Program-made: the position numbers and the translations under genes | Assembly (NCBI GenBank): GCA_032164245.1 | Contig: JAVMKO010000001.1 | Location: forward strand, 284,711,041 to 284,775,040 | DNA: 64,000 nt | DNA from: Sternotherus odoratus | Taxonomy: Eukaryota > Chordata > Testudines > Kinosternidae | Direction of reading: 5' to 3' | Part shown: positions 54,425 to 64,000 of the stretch, piece after piece | Position numbering within the stretch: the first letter of the stretch is position 1 | Layout of the letters: each line of letters opens with the position of its first letter | The notes under the pieces: generated by a model | What the model was told of the DNA's origin: nothing | The model's input: the letters and a program-made list of their open reading frames with translations, nothing else | The model's database searches: none

Positions 54425-56300
54425 TTCATATTGCAAAGTGATTTGGAAAACACAGTACAAATCAAAAAAGAACAATATAATAGAAATAAAATGATAGTAT
54501 TGTTACTAGGATGTAAACCCACTGGTTCTGGATTGTATTTTTGTATGTCAAAGAGCCTTGCACAAGTTCCCTGTTTCTACATAAGATCATACTATTTCTT
54601 GATACAATATGATCTTGTTGCTAGACCCGGTGATATTTCAAGACTACTTTAGTAATCTGAAAGTGCAGTATAATGTCATCAAAACAGGTTTGAAAAATGT
54701 GGATCTGTGGTTATACTCAGTACACAATTAAATTGTTAAAACTAGAAATTTATAAGAAATTGCCATTCAAGTTGTGTTATAGCAGCTGTCACCAGGTGGC
54801 ACTATTACATGTAACCTTCCAAGTTCTTTACTTTGGCATACCAATACATTTTAGTCCTGAAGAAGTGCTTGTGGTGAGGTTGTTGGTTTTAGATTATACA
54901 AGGTCTGACTAGAGAAAGCTGTGCAAGCAACAGAAGTTCTCTGCCTTGGTTTCTCAATCATTTCAGGAGGTAGAGTTGCTGCCTGGGAGCAGGCACTGGG
55001 ACTGGGCTTGAGGTTACTGAGTTTTTCTCTGCATGCTGTTGACCGTTGTGTTTCAGGACTGGTGTATATGTTTAAAGGAAAAAAAAGTTCCATTTAAAAT
55101 ATGTGCAGAATCCACATTGCTAATTTCTCCTTAACTGAGAAACTGACCTGGGCCAGGGTATCTGTCACTGCCTAGCAGAGAGGTGGCACTAGTTGAAGAA
55201 TAGGACATTGATGTCTAGAGAAGAGGCAATAGAATCTATTGTACAACACACATGGGTAACTTTGTCTGAGAGTCCCATGAGTGCAGTGAGACTGTTTACA
55301 TTTTTAAGTGGTTGCAGGATTGGGGCTAGAATTTATCTCTGTTAGGTTTGGAGATTGCTATTGACAGAGCTAGTTTTAGAATTTCTATCTAATGCTTATT
55401 GATAGCAGGTGAACATGTTTTATGTTCAGATGACACTAAATATACTCCTGTATCTGGTATTTTGATGTATTGTGGAGAATTTATTAAACTTGTGATGTAT
55501 CAGGAGATTAACATGTATTATGGATAATCACTGTCAATGCTGTGTAGCTGGTGTCTGTCTTCAAATACCCATGTAATAACCCAATTTCAATTTGTGAAAT
55601 AGAATAAATGAACATAGCTTTTACAAAATCAACTGTATGGTATAACATACAAACAGTTGAAGTAAAAATATTGATTTGGAAATATTAAACAATATAATTT
55701 TTTCAGTATCTGGTAATTCTGGAAGCAGAACAGCAAAACAATAAATGGTGCTATAAATGCTTTGTGGTGGAAGTAGTACTTATGAACAACTAACTTTCAT
55801 GATAGGTTATAAATATTGCTGGTTATTTTTCTTTTAGAACATAACATTACTTTGCCTTACATTTAATGCTTGTTCCACTATAACTCAGATAATCACTAAG
55901 CACTATACTGTAATCCACAGATGGCACATCCTTTAGGTGTGAGCTAGTCACACTAAGACCCTGGGAAATAAAAATGAATTGGTTTGATTAGGCTATCTTC
56001 ATTTGGGCTTTATAAATTAATGCAATACATGGTAATCTTACTTAATAAAATTGATTGCTTTGAAACTCTGTTCTTCCATTTATGATTTCTTCAGTGTTTA
56101 GATGCTGCGCTGTATTGGGTGCTTTGCTTGTGTGGAGGAATACTCCAGCCTATCAATAACCTAAAATATCTACAGTTGGTACTTAACTCAATGCTTTCCA
56201 TGCTCTTAGCTTGTAGATAGTTAATTGACCATCTAGAACAATGCAGATATTTAAATTGAAAGCTGAGTATAATACCTTAATCCCTATCTCTTATCTGTGT
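54425..56300. other. Unannotated stretch
   Basis: No gene or recognisable repeat, AT-rich. Confidence 0.35.
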
Positions 56301-56302
56301 CA

Positions 56303-56390
56303 TACTGGAGGAAATGTAGAGAACAGCAACAAAAACAGTCAAAGGTATGAAAGGATTCATTTATGAGAAACTATTTAAAGAACCAAATAT
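56303..56390 (+). mobile_element. CR1-type fragment
   Basis: The words 'tagagaacagcaacaaaaac' and 'attcatttatgagaaac' match the CR1 segment 54030-54080. Short and diverged. Confidence 0.55.
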
Positions 56391-56559
56391 GTGTTGCTTG
56401 CTTAAACTGTGACAAAGTGGGAAGGAGCAGTATAGGCAGCTGTGTAAATCCAATCTCATCTGAAGACTATAATTATCCAGGAGGGGAATGAATGATGTAA
56501 AGAAGTACATGGCAAAGTAACTAGAAAAAATTGAATGAAGCCAACTGTTATACTAAAAA

Positions 56560-57400
56560 TAAAGACGAGTAGGATCTTATAAGAGGGACAAGGCAAGTAT
56601 GTCACATTTATTGTAAAGACAGTCAGGAAAATAAATACTAGCTCTAGTCATGTCTTAACACATACACAGACACAGACACACAGACACCCCCCCCCCCATT
56701 CCTATAGAGTTCTGCAAGGTTATTATAGTTACCAGCCTAAACGTTGCTTGTGTCAAGTTACTGGTCAGGTAGCTTGAGCACAAGGGTGGAGGCGAGCCTA
56801 GTTAGATGCACATCTGATGCTCCAGAAGGTGGATGCAGAACCAGAGACTCGACTTCTTGCAGCTCGAGCCCAATCTTCATAGTGATCTGTCTCCATTCAA
56901 GACTATGAAAAGTGCTCCATCATGCTGTTGTGCTCCTTGATGTGATAATTAATCAACAGATGGTACCTCCATGTGGGTTATCTGGTTTATCTTGTTCTTT
57001 AGCCTTATGGTCTCTCTGTCCGGTATTAATTGCGAGGGGAGACTCCGGCTTGCCCTTCGGGGTCATCCAGTTATCTCCATACTGTGCATTTTTCGGCCCA
57101 AGGATGTCGAAACTATAATTCTCAGGCTGGTACTGGTAACCTTTTTGTCTTTTATCTAAACCATGCATACGTTCACATGCATCCTTCTATCTGATCATTT
57201 TAACATTTATTTCACTGTCTCTGTCCTTCCTTACATTCTTTTTTCTAACATTTCTATTTTTGGGGCATAACAGATGACAATAGCTCTGTTTAACCCATCT
57301 ATCACATAAAGCCAGAAAAGCAAACAAAGGCATAATAATCATACAGTAAATAACATGTTTGGTATGTGAACAGTTGTCTTACAAAAACCTCTTATTTTTT
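56560..57400 (-). mobile_element. Possible endogenous retrovirus remnant (env end and LTR)
   Basis: On the minus strand, 57360-57180 encodes a hydrophobic segment of about 17 residues followed by a Cys-containing, Lys/Arg-rich tail to a stop. This looks like a transmembrane anchor and cytoplasmic tail of a retroviral envelope protein. Downstream (56990-56560) the sequence has an LTR-like layout with AATAAA at about 56610 and a following short GT/T-rich end. No gag, pol, fusion peptide, PBS or matching second LTR is visible. The remnant is truncated and non-coding. A DNA transposon or unrelated repeat is not excluded. Confidence 0.3.
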
Positions 57401-57479
57401 CTTAGAACAGACTCCCTTTGTCTCACGGTTGTGCTGGTACAATTAGCAGCTTTGGCCTTGCAACCTTTCACTCTGGGGA

Positions 57480-57693
57480 CTGACCCCCACCGCCACGCTG
57501 TGTCCCATAGCCCCTACCCCTCACTCTGGGGACTGCCTCCCTCTGTCCCGCCATGTCCTGATTGGGCAGGCATGCAAGCTCCATGTCCCCTCCTATCAGC
57601 TTGGCTCAGAAGGTGAGTTCCAGAGAAATGGGGAACGAGGGAAGGGGGCCCTGTAGTGTTCGGTTTTGAAAAATTGGAATGTTGGCAACCCTT
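57480..57693 (-). mobile_element. DNA-transposon MITE fragment (tentative)
   Basis: The minus strand reads AAGGGTTGCCAACATTCC, then AATTTTTCAAAACCGAACAC and a C/G-rich interior. The terminus agrees with a MITE family abundant in turtle genomes (agggttgccaac). Boundaries and duplication are not determined. Confidence 0.4.
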
Positions 57694-57881
57694 CGGTAAC
57701 ATTTATTTGACAGTGTCTGTGGCAGAGACAGGAGTCGAGCAGTGAGCACCCACTGGCCCACTGGAAACTTGGTACCTGTAGCTCCAGCCCCCGAGTTGGT
57801 TGACATACAAGGAACCACACATTAACTTCTGAGGGCCGTGTGTGGGTCTGGAGCCACTGGTTGGCCACCCATGTTTTAGAT

Positions 57882-58302
57882 CAGGGGTCTCCAAACTATG
57901 GCCCGGGGGCTGGATCCGGCCCCCAGCGTTGATTTGTCCAGACCCCCAGCTGAGCAGGCACGTGGAGAAGCCACTGCTGCCCCACCATGTGAGCTGCTAC
58001 TGGCGGCCCCATGTGCGGAGGGGTGAGTGCCCCCATGGCATGGCTTAAGGAGCAAAGGGGTGAGTGCCCCTGCGGTGCAGCTGGAGGAGCAAAGGGGGTG
58101 GGGTTGTGACAGCGGTCGGAGGAGCAAAGGGGGGGCCACGGCAGAGACCAGAGAAGCAAAGGGGGGGCAGTGATGTATCTGGAGGAGCAAAGGGGGGGGT
58201 CATGGCAGTGGCCGGAGGAGCAAGGGGGGCTGTGGCAGCGGCCCACGAAGCCCCTTCAAAAATCTAATATGGTCCTTGTCACAAAAAGTTCGGAGACCCC
58301 TG
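57882..58302. mobile_element. Non-autonomous hAT element, relative of 11532
   Basis: Left end CAGGGGTCTCCAAACTATGG and the reverse complement of the right end, CAGGGGTCTCCGAACTTTTT, belong to the same terminal family as the element at 11532-13125. Flanking octamers ttttagat and ttttaagg match at 5 of 8, so the duplication is degenerate or boundaries are off by a base. The interior (58040-58240) has G-rich tandem units around ggaggagcaaaggggg. Confidence 0.82.
58040..58240 (+). repeat. G-rich minisatellite inside hAT
   Basis: About five units of 35-45 bp contain ggaggagcaaagggg and a gtgagtgcccc or ggcagtg word. Confidence 0.8.
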
Positions 58303-58304
58303 TT

Positions 58305-59270
58305 TTAAGGCCTTTTTTCAGAAGGACCATGAAGGAGCTTACTGAGAATGAACATGCTCCATGGTCACATCTCCAGCTCACAATCAGCAAGCAATAAGAC
58401 AGCACCAGAACTGTGCCAAATTATGTTAAAAAATGCCGTGGTGGTATGTGCATAAAACAAATAGCTTCCCTGGAGAAGAAACAATATTTACCACGTTAAT
58501 TAATTTGGACCAGGTAGCTGCCATCTGAGTTTTATTTCAAGTACATCTGCTGGAAGTGGTGCTCTAATGGGCACTACATCTAAAACAGATTGCTTGGCTA
58601 GGCTAATTTGTTTCCTGTATCTGCTGTCTGGGTTGTGAACATTGGAACAAAATGTGTTCTTTCAAAAAGCCTGACTGTAGTATGCTGTCCTATTTCTTTA
58701 TGTTGCAGCACATCTATCTTAGCACAGTATGATCGAACTAAGTCCATAACTCCAGTAAAATAGAAAATTAATTTATACTACAAATATCAATGGGAATGTA
58801 TTTTATTTAATTATAGGTTTTGTTATTGTCAGAAGTTTAAAGAAGTTTATTCTTGACTAAATCTTTCAAGACCAAAGCATCAGTCATAGTAAATAACATT
58901 TTGTTTTTCTAACTGAACAATGAGATAATGAAGCATTGCTCGAAGGTATGAATCTTAGGTGACTGTTGACAATGAACATCTCTGCGTGTGACCTCCAAGT
59001 TATACTGAACAATATAGTAGCAAAGGGAAAGAGAACCTTATGCCTGATCTTTGCAGTTCTTACTTGGGCAAAATTCCAACTGAAGAGAAAACTGCAGTAT
59101 TGGACCTTAATAATTGGGAGCCTTTGTAGTTTCCAAGTTCCAGTGTTAGACTAAAGCAGGGTGAAGGCATTCATAATCTTGGGAACAGTTGTACACAGTC
59201 CCATAGCAAGATAGTACCCACTAGTAAAGCTGTTTGGGGCAGGGGTCCTCATTTTATGATGTCATTACAG
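58305..59270. other. Unannotated stretch
   Basis: Ancient repeat-like words at about 59040-59110 (gcctgatctttgcagttctt, acttgggcaaaattccaac). No gene recognised. Confidence 0.35.
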
Positions 59271-59280
59271 TGCATATCAT

Positions 59281-59356
59281 GACAGGTGTCCTTGAATCTT
59301 GATTACTGGGCACAAATCGTGACAGGTGTCCTTTAATCTTGATTACTGGGCACAAC
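59281..59356 (+). repeat. 40-bp tandem duplication
   Basis: The unit starting gacaggtgtcctt and ending cacaaatcgt occurs at 59281 and 59321 with one mismatch. Confidence 0.92.
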
Positions 59357-59694
59357 TGTGCATCAAAGTCATTGTGAGTTTGATTTTGTAAACTTCCTCT
59401 GCCTCCTTTGCAAAACTCAAATCAAAGTGCTCAGCATCTAATTTTACTTCAATCTCACAAAGTTCAGTAATGTAGAAAGGTGTCACATAAATGGCTTCAG
59501 TTTAGTTCTATCTCAGCAGAAAGTTCTGTTGCCTGAAGAGATTCACTGTCTCTTATAATGGATTATATTGTTGGAATTGATTTTATTTTACTACACATTA
59601 TATTAAATAATATGTATTAAAATTAAAAATTGACATCAGAATATCTCTGACACCAGAATGTTCACTGCTCCTGATGCTGGTGTTGTGTGTGTAA

Positions 59695-59755
59695 AATTAT
59701 AATATATATGCGTGTGGGTTTATATTTGTGTATGTGTGTGTATGTATATATATAA
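59695..59755 (+). repeat. TG/TA microsatellite
   Basis: Imperfect (TATG)n and (GT)n tract. Confidence 0.7.
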
Positions 59756-59759
59756 TATT

Positions 59760-62700
59760 AGTAGGCTAAGCAGCAGTGAATATAAACTATTCAAGTACTA
59801 GCTACTTTTGTGAAGTAATGCTGAACACACACATTAGCTTTTGCTGTGAGGCTGTACTATTTATTAAGATGTTACAAGTTCTTTACAATTATTTTATATT
59901 GAACTTTCATATCACTGGAGTGCTTGCACAGTTAATGCATTAGTAGTAGTATAATTAAAATCTTAAGTCATAAAGAAACCATTGGTAGCTGCTAATCTTC
60001 CAACTCCTAGAGGCCCCAGGTGATTGAGATTGGTTTGAATCTGACAGTTGGGAAGAAAGGTCTCTTACTGTGTCTGTAATACAAGAGAGAAGTTATAGGA
60101 CACATGTTGGAGATGAGTTGGTTATGGAGTCCTTTTTAAAATTCTTGTGTCAGTTTATTGGAGCATAATAAAAATGAAACAGGAAGAGTATTGAATTTCC
60201 TTACTTTGAAAGAGAAAGTGTTTATTATATAAAGTACAAATGAAGAGAGCAGGCACCATTTCCTGCAAAGCTCATTGTCACAATGCGCTGTCACTTCAGG
60301 GTGCCCCTTCATCTCCGGTCCCCGCATTGCATGGGATTCTTGTCTCTGACACTCCCATTAGCTTCTCCCTTGGCCCTGTAATGGCCTTTTTCAGCCTTTG
60401 TCTGCTGTCGAATCTGCCTCTGGGCATTCTGTGGCTTGGCCTTCCAGGCAGGTCACATAACCGTCTAAACCCCTTCTGGGGTAACACAAACAAATCCAAA
60501 TGAAATTTCAAACAAATCTTCAAACTAATAGCCCTTCCACCCTCTCAGCCTCAACTGTAGTGCCCTTGTTTGCCTACCTCAAGGTTTCCCCCACAGGAGC
60601 CCAATCTGCTCCTTTAGTGCTCTTCCTCCATTGCTTCCTTTCTGTAAAACCCTATCCCAAGGCTTATCTCCACCAGAGAGACCTGACTCCTTGGCAGTCT
60701 TTCCCCCAACTGAGCTCCCTCAGTCTGCTTATAAGACCTAACAATGTCCCCTTTGACCAGAACCATGGGGGATAAGCCTCATCACACTCATCATTTTAAA
60801 GTTGCCACACTTACTTGCTAATTTAAGTGCAGGGAGGAGGGGAAGACTGAAGCTGGCCACTAGCATGTGGTTCGACAGGCTCCACAGGAGGTCACACCAG
60901 ACACCTCAGAGCCAATGGCCTGTAACAACCCTCAAGTGATGTGAAGGATGACTTATTTTGAGCTATCCTTCCTGCTTGTTTTCCTTACAGCCTGCTGTTA
61001 AAGTAAATCAAATTATTCATACAATAATCATTGCAATTACCAAGTTGTTATAAGTATTCATAAATTATTACAGACAACTCCTTGTCTGTCACAGCCTCTT
61101 GAGCACTTCTGAATTTAAGTGTGGTGTCATGGCTTGGAGAGAAACTTGGTCAATCAGATTGGTAGGAAGCTGAATATGAAAACAATGAAAAGGTTTTGTT
61201 CCATTCCAGCTGGTGCAAGAGCTGGCACCTGTCTCAACCATGATTTAGGCTGCTTGTGAGCACATCAGGTCTGTGTTTCAGTTCTTCCATTGGCTTCAAG
61301 TCTGCTTCTGCTGCCAGTTCAGAAACTCGGTCATAATCTTTGAACAGCTGTATTAGAGTCAGCATCTCAACTTATCAACCGCCAAGAGAGTTCGTCTCTT
61401 CTAGTGTTACCTGGGTTTTTATGAACCCAAAGGTCTTGGTAACTTTACTCTTTGTAAAGTGGTATCAGGAAAGAAATCACTAGGGACACAGCACATCTGT
61501 CTGATAAAAGACTGGTACAAACAAGAGTGATTTCACTTAAAGATTTACTTTATTTAGTCTCGAGCACATACACGTGTACACAATAGGTTACAGCACCCAA
61601 AATCTATAATTACCCAAAGTCTGGAGTGCTTTTTGAGTGGTCAGCAACAGACTTCCGGTGGCCAGTCTTATGTTTGCCACTGGGGCTCTTAAAATGAGTT
61701 AACTGAATGAGCCCACTTAACTCAGACTTTTCACCATTTTTATACTTGTGTTACAGTAACATGTCAATCAAAAAACCCCTCACTTAAGGTTGCTACAAAG
61801 GCTTTATACCTCCTTTTGGGAACGAGCATAGCTATTCCAATGAGCATCGATAAGCGATATTCCAGTTACTAACAGTTGCCTAGGCATTTTGCCTGGTTGC
61901 CAATTTGTCTCCCTTAACACTGGGATGATGATCACAAAGCCCTGAATTAAAAGCAATAGTCAAGAGAGCAGCTATTCTCTGTTGAAAGTGTCTGACTGTG
62001 GAACAGACTTCCAGAGAAAATCTGACGAATCCAGAGCTATCAATTAGGAAAGGCTGCAAGAGTTGACTTTGATAAAACTTTTCCACCAAAATCATAATGA
62101 CCTTTTCAGTAATCACCAACATCCTTCCTACCTTCTCCACAAGTAAGTCTACCCTTCCCAGACAACGCTTTGTACACCTACAAAAGGGAACAAAGTCTGT
62201 AAAGTCTCGTAGGGAATTAATATTGCTAATCTAATTAACATTGGAAGTTGTCAGATGTCACAGCAATGAGCAGCAGTGCAAAATCATAAAATAGACAAAG
62301 CTAGGGGAGAGATTGAATGGAACAGTTGGCATTGGCAAGGCCTAATAGGCCTCTAGGATCTCTAATTTGTGTGATTCTAGTTGTCAAATCTTGAACAAAC
62401 TAAAGCAACAAAACAAAGCAGTCTCTCTCCCCTGACAGCTCAGTTTAGGAACTGCGTAATACCCATAGCCTTTGCAGGCCTGAAGCCTACAAGTATTATA
62501 GGGGGCATTCCTGCATTGATAGATGATCTAAGAAGTATTTTCACTACTAACTTCTATGATTCTCTGATATTTGTTGACATGAAATTGGTAAACCTAATGC
62601 TCTGTTCTGCACAATAGGCTGGCTTGATTTGATATAATTGACTTTAACATAATCATCCTAGTTGAGAGCTTTCTTTGTTCCATAGATGTAATAACTCCTC

Positions 62701-63099
62701 CGTTTCTTTTTTTGTTCTTTCATAATGTCTTCTAAATTACCATTCATTATGTTTAACCTTAGGGCATGTAACAAACAGCTTGTGAATGGGCATGTGTGTG
62801 CCGTGCCTCTGGCAGCTGCCCTTAGGAAGCAGTGACCCTGGGCATACAGAGACGCATGCATTGCAAAAGGGCTGAGTTTGAAATAGTTTTTTGAGACCTT
62901 CAAAACCTGAAGTCCGTCAGCTCTGGGGCAACACAGAGGGCACCACAGAACTTTCAGTAAGAGTAAAGATTTGTTCTGGGGACTTTGAACAAAATTTTCC
63001 AGCTATTTGCTATGAACTAGTTTTCTGCCAGGCTGTGTATTTTGAAAGCAAAAGTGGCTGCAGTCCTGGGTATGTGTCTCTTACACACAGGGCAGGCAG
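59760..63099. other. Long unannotated stretch
   Basis: No credible exon. Frames at 60240-60503, 60296-60523 and 60500-60775 overlap a GC-richer segment (60240-60780) that resembles an interspersed repeat I cannot name. Confidence 0.3.
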
Positions 63100-63104
63100 G
63101 GCCA

Positions 63105-63290
63105 GAGTAGAACCCCAGTCTTTTTGCGTCAAAGCACCAAGTCTGTATCACTTGTGCTATGGGAGATCTTGCTTAAAGGGAGCATTGTCTCCATTTTATA
63201 AATGAGGGAGGAACTGAGACAAAAAGGTGAAGAGACTTGGCCAAAGTCACATGGGAAATATATGGCAGACCCAAGAATTGGAGTCTGTTT
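63105..63290 (-). mobile_element. MIR-type SINE
   Basis: On the plus strand 'ccattttataaatgaggga', 'ggaactgagacaaaaagg' and 'gacttggccaaagtcacatg' give the complement of the MIR CORE. 'gtagaaccccagtctttttg' and 'gtctgtatcacttgtgcta' give the complement of its tRNA-like head, displaced by an internal rearrangement. Confidence 0.65.
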
Positions 63291-64000
63291 AGTGCTTTAA
63301 TCAGAAACCGTTCTTCTGGTTCCCCTCTCTATGTAAACTGTGCTTCCTTTAGAAAAAAGACAAAATAAGTTTGACTATCTAGAATGGGCATGATGTCACA
63401 TTGATTACTTGTCTTCTTATTTTTCTATCAAAATATTTTTAGAAGCTGTCGGACCAAAATAACTTGTAAATATTATTTCAAGCTATGGTCTATCTTGCAT
63501 TTATTACTGTTCTTTCACTATGTATTTTTTATGGTTACATAATGTTGCATTCTTGGTTGGAGGGGAAAATCTGTTCCTACATCTAAATCATCTTCACCCA
63601 TGCTTCAAGCTTCCCTTTAAAAACTCTATTATTATTATTTTTGTTTTCAGTATGTATATGTTTTCCCAAAGCAAATTCTTCTCAGTCTTTATATTTAGTG
63701 TATGTGCAGAGTTGGAATAGACCAATTATAAGTATACTATCAACTAAACGTTTCAGTCCATTTATTACACTGCCTTAACGTCTTTAAAACCAAATCAGTG
63801 ACGTATTCCATGCAATCAGGATTGGGTCAAACACAGTTCAGCACATAAAATGCATGATATCCAGGTTTGTTTTGTACACCAGTTGTTTTTATTAAATCAG
63901 CATAATAGTCACATGTACTTGAACAGTGCACTAATTCAAGTTAATTCAAAAACGCATATCATCCCATAGTTAATATAATGATTCAATTACAGCTGATGCT
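63291..64000. other. Unannotated stretch
   Basis: AT-rich DNA without recognisable feature to the end of the window. Confidence 0.4.

Noticed and set aside
56971..57159. Hydrophobic plus-strand ORF that looks like a membrane protein
   Set aside because: Antisense to a minus-strand retroviral-like remnant. No start context or homology.

Overview
The window looks like intergenic or intronic DNA from a turtle nuclear genome. The best taxonomic marker is a tRNA-derived SINE at 28210-28424 (minus strand) of the type described from cryptodiran turtles. Families typical of reptile genomes agree with it: CR1 LINEs in many ages and both orientations, Penelope-like elements with a GIY-YIG endonuclease, a DIRS-like reverse transcriptase, many non-autonomous hAT elements with 8-bp target-site duplications (TSDs), and PIF/Harbinger elements. 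Nothing suggests a prokaryote, plasmid or organelle. The ID rests on repeat types recognised by eye; no database was searched.

Layout. 1-9.4 kb: CR1 tail, two nested hAT elements with perfect TSDs (1897-2916 and 2133-2693), a Helitron-like or satellite block (3487-4450), a Penelope-like 3' end, a DIRS-like pol relic, an LTR-like unit with CCAAT and TATA boxes, and a broken CR1 reverse transcriptase. 9.4-13.3 kb: a fold-back hAT element, then an old MIR-type SINE split by a Penelope-like tail and a hAT element that itself carries a TA-flanked MITE and a G-rich minisatellite. 15.9-20.5 kb: an almost complete 4.5-kb Harbinger transposon flanked by TTA, with a DDE transposase gene (plus strand), a convergent two-exon Myb/SANT gene (minus strand), and an unrecognised plus-strand ORF inside the Myb intron with its own AATAAA. 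Only two clear lesions are visible: a frameshift in a G-run of the transposase and a nonsense codon in Myb exon 2. 20.5-28.7 kb: mostly unique-looking DNA with a Harbinger MITE, a U6 pseudogene, one possible host coding exon (26199-26498) and the SINE. 28.7-31.3 kb: a TTF-zinc-finger hAT transposase pseudogene interrupted by a TA-flanked MITE. A second copy (44.97-47.2 kb, minus) keeps the uninterrupted site. 31.9-35.1 kb: a young CR1 with an intact 989-codon ORF2 (minus). 37-44.9 kb: older CR1 and hAT remnants. 48.6 kb: a (CA)46 microsatellite. 50.0-51.0 kb: a 1-kb CpG-rich MITE with a nearly perfect 221-bp-arm palindrome. 51.8-64 kb: CR1 relics, a possible endogenous retroviral env/LTR remnant, hAT MITEs, MIR fragments and long stretches with nothing recognisable.

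No complete host gene is visible. The coding capacity is almost wholly transposon-derived. The most informative items are the three-ORF Harbinger element, the palindromic MITE, the filled-versus-empty site pair of hAT copies, the intact CR1 ORF2, and the orphan 100-codon exon.
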